DNA of 64,000 nt from Cellulosimicrobium marinum (lineage in GTDB: Bacteria; Actinomycetota; Actinomycetes; Actinomycetales; Cellulomonadaceae), in NCBI RefSeq assembly GCF_020551945.1, contig NZ_JAJBZH010000004.1:124001-188000 (forward strand), read 5' to 3'. The notes beneath the pieces are model-generated. The model did not search any database. It saw nothing but the letters and a program-made list of their open reading frames with translations, and was not told the origin of the DNA. Both the position numbers and the translations under genes were made by a program. Position 1 is the first letter of the stretch. Each line of letters begins with the position of its first letter. Shown here one piece after another: positions 42,797 through 50,795 of this stretch.

Positions 42797-42897
42797 TTCA
42801 GGGTGGGGCGGGACGTCGCGGGTCGTGGTGGGTCTGGCGGGAGCCGCGAGGCACGAGCGGCGGATGGTAGACCCGCGACGTCCCGCCCCACCCTGAA
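42797..42897 (-). repeat. Palindromic element copy 4 (28-bp arms)
   Basis: The longest copy: arms 42797-42824 and 42870-42897 are perfect 28-bp complements around a 45-nt core (42825-42869). Read on the minus strand the core differs from copy 2 at 3 positions. It sits 36 bp after the metG stop and 54 bp before tatD. Confidence 0.9.
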
Positions 42898-42950
42898 ACC
42901 TCCGTACCCCATGTGGGTTCGCGCACGGCAGGACGAGAAGGAGCTGACGC

Positions 42951-43982
42951 ATGGCGAAGCAGCGTGAGCGCGGGTGGCCGCCGGACCCTGAGCCGCTGCC
43001 CGTCGCGGTGGTGGACAACCACACGCACCTGGAGTCGATCGCGCACGTCCTGCCCGACGACGTCCTGCCCCCGAGCCCGGCGGCGCACCTGGAGCGTGCG
43101 GCGGCCGTGGGGGTGGAGCGGGTGGTGCAGGTCGGGTGCGACCTGCTCTCGGCCCGGTGGACGGACGCCCTCCTGCGGGGCGACGAGACGGTCTGGGGTG
43201 AGCCCGCGACGTCGGCCCCCGACCCTGCGCCGTCCCACGCCGAGCATGCGGTCGGCGCCCGTTCCGGCCCGTCGGCGGGCGACGACGGCATGGTCGGCGA
43301 GGTGCGACGGGTGCTCGGGGCCGTGGCGATCCACCCGAACGAGGCGGTCCTCCACGGTGGGGTCCGCGAGGTGGGGCCCGACGGGCTGGAGCCCGACCCG
43401 CGGCCGCACCACGCGACGTCGCTCGACGACGCGGTCGCCGAGATCGCGCGCATCGCGCGGCAGAACGACCGGGTGCGGGCCGTCGGCGAGACGGGGATGG
43501 ACCTGTTCCGCACCGGCCCCGAGGGCGAGCGTGTCCAGCGGGCGTCGTTCCGGGCGCACGTCGCGCTCGCGAAGGAGCTCGGTCTCGCGCTGCAGATCCA
43601 CGACCGCGACGCCCACGCCGAGGTGCTCGACGTGCTCGCGCGGGACGGGGCCCCGGAGCGTACGGTGTTCCACTGCTACTCCGGCGACGCGGAGATGGCG
43701 CGGTTCTGCGCCGCGCAGGGCTGGTACCTGTCGTTCGCGGGGCCGGTGACGTTCCGCGCCAACGACGAGCTCCGGGCCGCGCTGCGCGAGGTGCCGCCCG
43801 GTCAGGTGCTGGTCGAGACGGACGCCCCGTACCTCACGCCGCACCCGTACCGGGGCCGCCCGAACGCCCCGTACGTGCTGCCGCAGACGGTCCGGACGGT
43901 CGCGGAGGTCCTGGACCTCCCGCTGCCGGCGGTGTGCGAGCGGCTCGCCGCGACGTCGGAGGCCGTCTACGGCCCGTGGTGA
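42951..43982 (+). CDS. TatD-family metal-dependent DNase
   Basis: 343 residues. Metal ligands are in 'VVDNHTHLESI', 'AVGETGMDLFRTG', 'LALQIHDRDAHAEVLDVL', 'TVFHCYSGDAEMARFCA' and 'VLVETDAPYLTPHPYRGRPN'. The family acts as 3'-5' exonuclease on damaged DNA or RNA; the exact role here is not proven. About 45 extra residues, Pro/Asp/His-rich ('GEPATSAPDPAPSHAEHAVG'), are inserted after strand 2, making it longer than the usual 260-280. GAGAAGGAG precedes the ATG. Placement between metG and an Rpf-like gene is standard in actinobacteria. Confidence 0.92.
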   Translation: MAKQRERGWPPDPEPLPVAVVDNHTHLESIAHVLPDDVLPPSPAAHLERAAAVGVERVVQVGCDLLSARWTDALLRGDETVWGEPATSAPDPAPSHAEHAVGARSGPSAGDDGMVGEVRRVLGAVAIHPNEAVLHGGVREVGPDGLEPDPRPHHATSLDDAVAEIARIARQNDRVRAVGETGMDLFRTGPEGERVQRASFRAHVALAKELGLALQIHDRDAHAEVLDVLARDGAPERTVFHCYSGDAEMARFCAAQGWYLSFAGPVTFRANDELRAALREVPPGQVLVETDAPYLTPHPYRGRPNAPYVLPQTVRTVAEVLDLPLPAVCERLAATSEAVYGPW

Positions 43983-43998
43983 CGGGCGGCCCGACGCC

Positions 43999-44523
43999 TC
44001 AGTGCCGCGACCGGGCCGCGGCGTGCGACGTCCGGCCGGCGCGGACCGTGCGCCAGATCCCGACGACGCAGGCACCGAGCACCAGTGCGACACCCACGCC
44101 GATCAGCACGGCGAACGGGCCGCCGTCGGTGAAGATCGTCGCCGTCGCCCCCGCGGCGAGGACGAGGCAGCCGGCCCCGGTCCACACGAGCATCCGCTCG
44201 CCCTCCCGGTAGACCGCCTGGGCGTTGTCCTCGGTGATCGTCAACGGGTAGTTGAACGCGCGGGGGAACGGGGACAGCCCGAGGCACAGGGCCGCGCACG
44301 CGACGAGCACGACGACGGCGAGCGCACCCTCCAGGGGCGAGCCGAAGCGGTCGGGGTTCCCGGCCGCGTCCACGTGGACGGGGACCTGATCGTCGGCGCG
44401 GACCGCGAGGGCCACCGCGACCGCGACGACGACGCCGCGGCCCGCCCAGGACAGCAGCCGGACGAGGCGGGTGAGGGCGTCGGTCTCGTACGTGCGCGCG
44501 GGGCGGGGAGTCGTCGTCGGCAT
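43999..44523 (-). CDS. DUF1648-like membrane protein
   Basis: 174 residues with four predicted helices ('GVVVAVAVALAVRAD', 'ALAVVVLVACAALCLGLS', 'MLVWTGAGCLVLAAG', 'FAVLIGVGVALVLGACVVGI'). 'VPVHVDAAGNPDRFGSPLEG' is the DUF1648 motif (H-x3-G-x-PDR-x-G), found near antibiotic-sensing and SdpI-like immunity proteins. The function here is unknown. TAGGGT-N7-ATG indicates a leaderless start. It is convergent with tatD and divergent from the second Apf-like gene. Confidence 0.68.
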   Translation of the reverse strand: MPTTTPRPARTYETDALTRLVRLLSWAGRGVVVAVAVALAVRADDQVPVHVDAAGNPDRFGSPLEGALAVVVLVACAALCLGLSPFPRAFNYPLTITEDNAQAVYREGERMLVWTGAGCLVLAAGATATIFTDGGPFAVLIGVGVALVLGACVVGIWRTVRAGRTSHAAARSRH

Positions 44524-44604
44524 CGGCACCACCCTAGCCGCAGGGTTCTGACGCCGGGTCCCACGCCGGGTGCCACGCCGGTCCGCTCGCCGGTCAGCCG
44601 CCGG

Positions 44605-44634
44605 TTTCGTCCCGGTGCCGGGCTCCGCTACCGT
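44605..44634 (+). promoter_or_regulatory. Promoter of the second Apf-like gene
   Basis: TTTCGT (44605-44610), 18 bp, TACCGT (44629-44634). It lacks the GATAAC operator found before the other two family members. Confidence 0.4.
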
Positions 44635-44718
44635 CTGTGCCTGAGCGCCGTCGACGGCGCCCCGGGCGCCACCGCGTGCGGCGACCACCCCGAGCGCCAC
44701 CCGACCGAGGAGATGCGT

Positions 44719-45885
44719 GTGCTCGCACCTGACGGAACGACCCGCCGCCGCGTGCAGCGGCTCGTCGCGCAGGGCGTCGTCGTGGTCGGGCTGGTCGGGG
44801 TGACGGGTGCCTTCGCCACCCTGCACAAGAGCGTGACCCTCGACGTCGACGGCGAGCTCTACGACGTGTCGGCCTACGGGCGCACCGTCGCCGAGGTGCT
44901 CGACTACCAGGACGTGGCGGTCGCGCCGGACGACCTGGTGGAACCCGCGCTCGACCGGTCCGCGCGCGACGGCGGCACGATCGTCGTCCGGACGAGCCAG
45001 GACGTCACCGTCGAGATCGACGGCCGTCTCCAGACGATCTCGACGACGGCGCGCACCGTGGGTGAGCTGCTGACCTACCTGGGGCCTCGTGCCGAGAACG
45101 CGGTGACGAACGTGTCCCGCTCCGCCGCGCTGGGCCGCGAGCCGGTGCGGGTCTCCACGCTGAAGACGGTGCACGTGGCCGTCGACGGCGCGGTCCTGCC
45201 GATCACGACGGCCGAGGCGACGGTGCGCGGCGTGCTCGTCGCGGCCGGGATCGTGCTCGGTGAGGACGACGACACGTCCGTGCCGCTGGACGCCGCCGCG
45301 GTGGACGGGATGCTCGTCATGGTGAGCCGCGCGGCGTCGTCCTCCGCGACGGTCACCGAGGTGCTGCCGTTCGCCACGGAGGAGGTCGAGGACCCGAACC
45401 TGCCGGAGGGCCACCGGGTGGTGGTGCAGTCGGGTCGGGTCGGCGAGGCCGTGACGACGTACGCGGTGCAGTCGCTGGGCGGGGCGGAGGTGTCCCGGAC
45501 GGTGCTGACGCGGTCGGTGACGACGGAGCCGCGCGACGAGATCATCAAGGTCGGGACGATGGACGTCTCCGTCTCGGTGGACCCCGGCTCGGCACGCGCG
45601 ATCGGCCGTTCGCTGGCCGCGCAGCGCGGGTGGGGTGACGACCAGTTCGTCTGTCTCGACAAGCTGTGGACCAAGGAGAGCAACTGGCGGGTCGACGCGG
45701 ACAACCCGAGCTCGTCGGCGTACGGGATCCCGCAGGCGCTGCCGGGGTCGAAGATGGCGAGCGCGGGCGCGGACTGGATGACGAACCCGGCCACGCAGAT
45801 CACGTGGGGTCTCGGGTACATCGAGGGTCGGTACGGGACGCCGTGCTCGGCGTGGTCGCACTCCGTCTCCGTCGGCTGGTACTGA
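44719..45885 (+). CDS. DUF348-G5 cell-wall protein with Apf-like lytic domain (Rpf-like 2)
   Basis: 388 residues. GTG 44719 is preferred because GAGGAG sits six bases upstream; ATG 44713 would abut the site. One transmembrane anchor ('LVAQGVVVVGLVGVTGAFAT'), three DUF348 repeats ('SVTLDVDGELYDVSAYGRTV', 'DVTVEIDGRLQTISTTARTV', 'TVHVAVDGAVLPITTAEATV'), a G5 domain ('VLPFATEEVEDPNLPEGHRV') and a C-terminal domain nearly identical to that of the protein at 39168-40460 ('DKLWTKESNW', 'SSSAYGIPQALPGSKMASAG'; E320). It occupies the position next to tatD where RpfB usually lies. Probable muralytic enzyme. Confidence 0.82.
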   Translation: MLAPDGTTRRRVQRLVAQGVVVVGLVGVTGAFATLHKSVTLDVDGELYDVSAYGRTVAEVLDYQDVAVAPDDLVEPALDRSARDGGTIVVRTSQDVTVEIDGRLQTISTTARTVGELLTYLGPRAENAVTNVSRSAALGREPVRVSTLKTVHVAVDGAVLPITTAEATVRGVLVAAGIVLGEDDDTSVPLDAAAVDGMLVMVSRAASSSATVTEVLPFATEEVEDPNLPEGHRVVVQSGRVGEAVTTYAVQSLGGAEVSRTVLTRSVTTEPRDEIIKVGTMDVSVSVDPGSARAIGRSLAAQRGWGDDQFVCLDKLWTKESNWRVDADNPSSSAYGIPQALPGSKMASAGADWMTNPATQITWGLGYIEGRYGTPCSAWSHSVSVGWY

Positions 45886-46235
45886 CGTCGTCGGGCGTGA
45901 ACGTGTCGTGGAGGCTGCCCTGACATTCGGGGATGAAAGCGGACAGAACCTCTCATCCTAGCGGCGCATCGCTTGGTCTTCGATAACAGATCGGTTACGG
46001 TCGATCGTCGCTCGTACGTCAGCCGTGCCGTCGCCGCCCCCGACCAGGGTGCCCGACGACCGGACGACGACCGGGCGGTGCGCCGCCGTCGGGCCCTGGG
46101 GAAGGGGTGTCGAGGAGGCGCTGGCAGCCGGATCGGCCGCTCGAGACCCGCGGGCCCGCACCACCTCGGTGCGACCACGGTGCGCGCACGCGTGCGCACC
46201 CGCCGCGGGTGGTGCAACCGCGCCGTCGAGCTCCC
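45886..46235. other. Promoter and long leader of the RpfB-like gene
   Basis: 350 bp with no gene. The promoter at 45973-46001 is followed by about 230 nt of GC-rich leader able to form hairpins. The last 30 nt before the start (CGCGCC, GTCGA, then CCCGTGCCCGGGA) resemble the leader end of the gene at 39168-40460. Confidence 0.5.
45973..46001 (+). promoter_or_regulatory. Promoter of rpfB-like gene, with shared operator in the spacer
   Basis: TTGGTC (45973-45978), 17 bp, TACGGT (45996-46001). The spacer and -10 region match the promoter at 38954-38982 except at two adjacent positions plus the -35 edge. Confidence 0.6.
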
Positions 46236-47687
46236 GTGCCCGGGAACCACGACGACTGGACCCGAGTGAACAACCCCTTCCACCGGACCGCGGACGCGGC
46301 CGGAGCGCCCGAGAGCGCCGACACCACCCAGCCCCTCGACCTCTCCGACCCCACCGCCGCGCAGGGCGACACGAGCCCCGCGGCCACGACGGCCCGCCGT
46401 CGTCGCTGGCCCCTCGTCGCCGGCGCGACCGCCGTCGTCCTCCTCGCCACCGGTGCCGTCGCCTACGGCAACGCGCGCAAGACCGTCGAGCTCGACGTGG
46501 ACGGCAAGACCGTCTCCGTCACCACCTTCGCCGGCTCCGTCGCGGGCCTCCTGGAGGAGCAGGGCGTCAGCGTCGGCGAGCGCGACCTCGTCGTCCCCGA
46601 CGCCGACGCCGCGCTGCGCGGCGGGAGCGACGTCGTCGTGCGCTACGGCCGCGAGGTGCCCGTCCAGGTCGACGGCGAGCAGTCGTCCGTGTGGCTCACC
46701 GCCCTCGACGCCGACGAGGCCCTCACCACCCTCGCCTCGCGCGGCAGCGACGTGCGTCTCGTCGCGTCGCGCTCCGGCGAGCGCGCCTCCCTCCCGATCC
46801 GTCTCGACGCCGACGGTCCCGTCGCCGTCGTGGCCGACGGCGAGACGCAGGTCGCGCCCGACGGCAGCATCGGCATCGACGCGATCCTCGACCAGCAGGG
46901 CGTCGAGCTCGGCGACCTGGACCGCGTCCACGTCGAGAAGCTCGACGACGCGTCGCAGACCGAGGGCGGGGCGTCCGAGGACGCCCAGGCCACCGACACC
47001 GAGGCCACCGACACCGAGGCCGTCGAGACCGAGGCCACCGGCCCGGCGCTCGCCGAGGCGGGCGTCTCGCTCGTCGTCCAGCGGGTGAAGGTCGAGGAGG
47101 TCGCCAAGGAGAAGGCCGTCGACTTCACGACCGTCACGAAGGAGGACGCGGACCGGTACGAGGACCTCGCGCCGGTCGTGCAGCAGGAGGGCAAGAAGGG
47201 CGTCCACACGACGGTCTACCGTGTCACGACGGTCGACGGCGAGGAGGAGTCCCGCGAGCTCGTCTCGAAGGGCGTCACGGAGCCTGCCGTGGACGAGGTC
47301 GTCGTGAAGGGCACCAAGGAGCGCCCGGCGCCCGAGCCGGAGCCGGCCCCGGCGCCGTCGAGCAGCTCGTCGAGCTCGTCCGGCGGCTCGTCGTCGAGCG
47401 GGTCCTCGTCGTCCGGCTCCTCGTCGAGCGGGTCGCAGGGTTCCGCCCCGGCAGGCGTGTGGGCGCAGCTCGCGCAGTGCGAGTCCGGCGGCAACCCGGC
47501 GACGAACACCGGCAACGGCTACTACGGCCTCTACCAGTTCTCGCTGCCGACCTGGCAGGCGATGGGTGGCTCCGGTCTCCCGTCGGAGGCGTCCGCCGCC
47601 GAGCAGACGCAACGCGCGCAGGCGCTCCAGGCCCAGTCGGGCTGGGGCCAGTGGCCCGCGTGCGCCCGCAAGCTCGGGCTGCTCTGA
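46236..47687 (+). CDS. Resuscitation-promoting factor, RpfB-like
   Basis: 483 residues. Transmembrane anchor '[20 protein letters not shown]', DUF348 repeats ('[20 protein letters not shown]'), an acidic repeat '[17 protein letters not shown]', a G5 domain ('[20 protein letters not shown]'), a Pro/Glu hinge and a Ser/Gly linker of about 30 residues. The C-terminus is a true Rpf transglycosylase: '[20 protein letters not shown]', '[20 protein letters not shown]', with catalytic E416 and Cys pair. It cleaves peptidoglycan and promotes resuscitation from dormancy. Start GTG 46236 or 46266. A 16-bp hairpin terminates it. Confidence 0.88.
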   Translation: MPGNHDDWTRVNNPFHRTADAAGAPESADTTQPLDLSDPTAAQGDTSPAATTARRRRWPLVAGATAVVLLATGAVAYGNARKTVELDVDGKTVSVTTFAGSVAGLLEEQGVSVGERDLVVPDADAALRGGSDVVVRYGREVPVQVDGEQSSVWLTALDADEALTTLASRGSDVRLVASRSGERASLPIRLDADGPVAVVADGETQVAPDGSIGIDAILDQQGVELGDLDRVHVEKLDDASQTEGGASEDAQATDTEATDTEAVETEATGPALAEAGVSLVVQRVKVEEVAKEKAVDFTTVTKEDADRYEDLAPVVQQEGKKGVHTTVYRVTTVDGEEESRELVSKGVTEPAVDEVVVKGTKERPAPEPEPAPAPSSSSSSSSGGSSSSGSSSSGSSSSGSQGSAPAGVWAQLAQCESGGNPATNTGNGYYGLYQFSLPTWQAMGGSGLPSEASAAEQTQRAQALQAQSGWGQWPACARKLGLL

Positions 47688-47708
47688 GCACGGCCTGCGG
47701 TACCACCG

Positions 47709-47741
47709 CGAAGGGCGGGACGCGACGCGTCCCGCCCTTCG
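47709..47741 (+). terminator. Intrinsic terminator after rpfB-like gene
   Basis: CGAAGGGCGGGACGCG and its exact complement flank a single A: a perfect 33-nt palindrome, 21 bp after the stop. Confidence 0.85.
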
Positions 47742-47785
47742 TCGTCCCCGTCTTCCCCCGCGGGGGGTCGGTAGGCTCTGACCTC

Positions 47786-48676
47786 ATGAGCGACACCCGA
47801 GGCGCCCTGCTGGGACCGGCCGAGATCCGCGACCTGGCAGGGCGCCTCGGCGTGCGCCCCACGAAGACCCTGGGCCAGAACTTCGTGCACGACGGCGGCA
47901 CGGTCCGCAAGATCGTGCGCGCGGCCGACGTGCGTCCCGGCGAGCGCGTCGTCGAGGTGGGGCCGGGTCTGGGCTCGCTCACCCTGGGGCTCCTGGAGGC
48001 GGGGGCGAGCGTCGTCGCGGTGGAGATCGACCCCGTGCTCGCCGCGCGCCTGCCGGCGACGGTGGCCGCGCACGTCCCCGACGTCGGGGACCGTCTGGAG
48101 GTCGTCGGCGCGGACGCGCTCGACGTGACGTCCCTGCCCGGCGAGCCGCCCACGGCCCTGGTCGCGAACCTCCCGTACAACGTCGCGGTGCCGGTGCTGC
48201 TCACGTTCCTGGAGCGCTTCGACTCGCTCGAGCGGGTGCTCGTCATGGTCCAGGCGGAGGTCGCGGACCGGCTCGCGGCGCCGCCCGGCAGCAGGACGTA
48301 CGGTGTCCCGTCGGTCAAGGCCGCCTGGTACGCCGCGGCGCGCCGTGCCGGGACGGTGGGGCGCGCCGTCTTCTGGCCGGTGCCGAACGTGGACTCCGCG
48401 CTCGTCGCGCTCGACCGGCGCGAGCCCCCGGCCACGACCGCGACGCGCGAGGAGGTCTTCGCGGTGGTCGACGCCGCGTTCGCCCAGCGGCGCAAGATGC
48501 TGCGGTCCGCGCTCGCGGGCGTCGCGGGCTCGTCCGCCGCCGCGGCCGCCGCGCTCGAGGCCGCGGGGGTCGACCCGCAGGCGCGGGGCGAGACGTTGGA
48601 CGTGACCGCGTTCGCGCGCATCGCCGAGCAGCTGTCGCGCCCGGGTGGCGACGGAGCGGGCACGGTGGAGGCGTGA
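47786..48676 (+). CDS. rsmA: 16S rRNA (adenine(1518)-N6/adenine(1519)-N6)-dimethyltransferase
   Basis: 296 residues (KsgA). It dimethylates two adenines in 16S helix 45 during small-subunit maturation, using SAM. Motifs: '[20 protein letters not shown]', '[20 protein letters not shown]', '[13 protein letters not shown]', the NPPY-type '[14 protein letters not shown]' and '[20 protein letters not shown]'. The C-terminal domain ends '[11 protein letters not shown]' and '[15 protein letters not shown]'. TAGGCT lies 8 bases before the ATG. ispE overlaps its stop by 4 bases, as in many actinobacteria. Confidence 0.97.
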   Translation: MSDTRGALLGPAEIRDLAGRLGVRPTKTLGQNFVHDGGTVRKIVRAADVRPGERVVEVGPGLGSLTLGLLEAGASVVAVEIDPVLAARLPATVAAHVPDVGDRLEVVGADALDVTSLPGEPPTALVANLPYNVAVPVLLTFLERFDSLERVLVMVQAEVADRLAAPPGSRTYGVPSVKAAWYAAARRAGTVGRAVFWPVPNVDSALVALDRREPPATTATREEVFAVVDAAFAQRRKMLRSALAGVAGSSAAAAAALEAAGVDPQARGETLDVTAFARIAEQLSRPGGDGAGTVEA

Positions 48677-49611
48677 GCCCCCACCTCGCCGCCGCGCCGC
48701 CGCCCTTCGTGCGGGTGCGCGCGCCCGGGAAGGTGAACCTGTCGTTGCGGGTGGGCGCCCTCCAGGACGACGGGCACCACCCGCTCGTGACGATCTTCCA
48801 GGCCGTGGGGCTCAGCGAGGAGGTCGTCGCGCACCAGGTCGCGCCGGGCTCCGGGGTCTCGTTGAGCGTCGAGGGGCTCCAGGCCGACCTCGTCCCGACG
48901 GACGACACCAATCTCGCGTGGCGCGCCGCCGAGGCCCTCGCGGCGCACGTGGGGATCGACCCCGACGTGCGGCTCCAGGTGGTCAAGGGCGTGCCGGTCG
49001 CGGGCGGCATGGCGGGCGGGTCGGCCGACGCCGCGGCGGCGCTCGTCGCGTGCGACGCGCTGTGGGAGACGGGGCTGTCGCGTGCCGAGCTCGTGCGCCT
49101 CGCGTCCGGGCTGGGCGCGGACGTCGCGTTCGGCCTCGTGGGGCACACCGCCGTCGGCACGGGCCGGGGGGACGTGCTCACGCCCGCGATGACGCGGGGG
49201 GAGTTCCACTGGGTGTTCGCCGTGCAGGCCGAGGGGCTCTCGACGCCCGTGGTGTTCCGGACGTTCGACGACACCGTCGGCGGCCCGGACGAGCCCGAGC
49301 TCGCCGCCGACACCGCGCTCATGCAGGCTCTGCGCGCCGGCGACCCGGTGGGTCTCGGCAGGGCCCTGCACAACGACCTGGAGGGTCCGGCGCTCGCCCT
49401 GCGGCCCGAGCTCGGGCGCACGCTCGACGTCGCGCGCGAGGCGGGGGCGCTCGGCGCGATCGTCTCCGGTTCCGGCCCCACGGTCGCCGCGCTCGCCCGC
49501 AGCCGCCAGCACGCGCTCGCGATCGCCGCGTCCTGGACGGCGGCCGACGCGTGCGACAGCGTCTGGTGCACGACCGCACCGGCCGCGGGGGCGCGCGTCG
49601 TCGCGCGCTGA
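48673..49611 (+). CDS. ispE: 4-diphosphocytidyl-2-C-methyl-D-erythritol kinase
   Basis: 312 residues; ATP-dependent GHMP kinase of the MEP isoprenoid pathway. '[16 protein letters not shown]' is the substrate strand and '[20 protein letters not shown]' the ATP loop. '[20 protein letters not shown]' holds the catalytic Asp, and '[14 protein letters not shown]' is GHMP motif 3. The GTG start is in a GTGA overlap with rsmA, so translation is coupled. Length is normal. Confidence 0.96.
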   Translation: MSPHLAAAPPPFVRVRAPGKVNLSLRVGALQDDGHHPLVTIFQAVGLSEEVVAHQVAPGSGVSLSVEGLQADLVPTDDTNLAWRAAEALAAHVGIDPDVRLQVVKGVPVAGGMAGGSADAAAALVACDALWETGLSRAELVRLASGLGADVAFGLVGHTAVGTGRGDVLTPAMTRGEFHWVFAVQAEGLSTPVVFRTFDDTVGGPDEPELAADTALMQALRAGDPVGLGRALHNDLEGPALALRPELGRTLDVAREAGALGAIVSGSGPTVAALARSRQHALAIAASWTAADACDSVWCTTAPAAGARVVAR

Positions 49612-49685
49612 GCGCCCGTCGTCGGGCCCGGGCTGCGTCGTCGGACGGCGGCACCGCGGGCGGCCCGGCCCGACCCGGCCCGCCG

Positions 49686-50717
49686 TCAGGCCCCGGCGTG
49701 GGTGCGCAGCCACTCCCGCTGGCGGTCGAACCGGAAGCCCTGGCCGCCCTCGTGGCCGTTGTACGGGTACACGTCGATCTCCCGTGCGGTGCCCGCGGCA
49801 CCGGGCCTCGCCGACCCCCACGCGTTGTACGCCGCGTACACGGTCGAGGGCGGGCAGGTGACGTCCATGAGCGCGACGGAGAACAGCGCGGGCGCCGTCG
49901 CGCGCCGTGCCAGCAGGGCGACGTCGACGTAGGAGAGGGTGCGGAACACCGCCTCCTCCGCGTCGCGGTGCACCGCGAGGTAGCGGACCACCTCCGCGTA
50001 CGGGTCGCTGTCCGTGATCGCGACGGCGCGGCGGAAGTGGGCGAGGAACGGGACGTCGGGCATCGCCGCGACGAGCCCGTCGACCAGGCCGGCGACGGCG
50101 ATCGCGATGCCGCCGCCCTGGCTCGTGCCCGTGACCGCCACGCGCGCGGGGTCGACGCCCGGCAGGGTGCGCACGGCGTCCACGGCCCGCACGCCGTCGG
50201 TGAGCACGCGCCGGTAGTAGTGGTCGCGGGGGTCGTTGATGCCGCGCGTGAGGTAGCCCGGCGTCGCGGGGCCCGAGCCGACCGGGTCGGGCGTCGCGCC
50301 GCCGCTGCCCCAGCGGCTGCCCTGCCCGCGCGTGTCGACGACGAGGTGCGCGAAGCCGGCGTTCGCCCAGGTGAGGTGCTCGTGCGGGCGCCCGCGACCG
50401 CCGCCGTACCCGATGAACTCGACGACGACCGGCAGCGGGTCGCGCTCGCCCGTCTCGACGGCGCGCGCGGCGTCGGCCGGTCGCACGAGCCACGCCCGGA
50501 TCGGGTGGCCGCCGAACCCGGGGAACGTCACGTCGTCGACCACGACGAGGCCGAGCCCCGTCTCGACGCGCTCCAGGCGGACCGTCTCGGCGAGGTCGCC
50601 GCCCGCCGTCCGCGACTCGGCCAGCGTGCCCGCCCAGAAGACGTCCAGGTCGTCGGGCTCAGGGATCGCGGGCTCGTAGGCCTCGAGGTCGGCGAGGGGC
50701 AGGTCGAAGTGCGGCAC
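49686..50717 (-). CDS. Carbohydrate esterase family 7 (acetylxylan esterase / cephalosporin-C deacetylase)
   Basis: 343 residues, no signal peptide. The N-terminal CE7 pattern is 'MPHFDLPLADLEAYEPAIPE' and 'DLDVFWAGTLAES'. The signature RGQ lies in 'VVDTRGQGSRWG', the nucleophile Ser199 in 'VAVTGTSQGGGIAIAVAG', Asp in 'ALMDVTCPPSTVYAAYN' and His in 'YPYNGHEGGQGFRF'. The enzyme removes acetyl groups from xylo-oligosaccharides inside the cell. It converges with ispE and is divergent from the ABC-F gene. All catalytic residues are present. Confidence 0.92.
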   Translation of the reverse strand: MPHFDLPLADLEAYEPAIPEPDDLDVFWAGTLAESRTAGGDLAETVRLERVETGLGLVVVDDVTFPGFGGHPIRAWLVRPADAARAVETGERDPLPVVVEFIGYGGGRGRPHEHLTWANAGFAHLVVDTRGQGSRWGSGGATPDPVGSGPATPGYLTRGINDPRDHYYRRVLTDGVRAVDAVRTLPGVDPARVAVTGTSQGGGIAIAVAGLVDGLVAAMPDVPFLAHFRRAVAITDSDPYAEVVRYLAVHRDAEEAVFRTLSYVDVALLARRATAPALFSVALMDVTCPPSTVYAAYNAWGSARPGAAGTAREIDVYPYNGHEGGQGFRFDRQREWLRTHAGA

Positions 50718-50795
50718 GGCAGGACCCTACCCGCCGGTCCGGCCACGGCCGGCGGTATTTCCGGCTCGTGCGCGGGGGCGCCTACGCTCGTCCGT

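Noticed and set aside
36849-42897. Plain rho-independent terminators as the explanation for the palindromic elements
   Set aside because: They may terminate transcription, but unrelated terminators would not share a 45-nt core in both orientations.
45075-47612. A minus-strand open frame of 845 codons across the rpf genes
   Set aside because: Antisense shadow of two recognised cell-wall genes and their promoter; no domain pattern.
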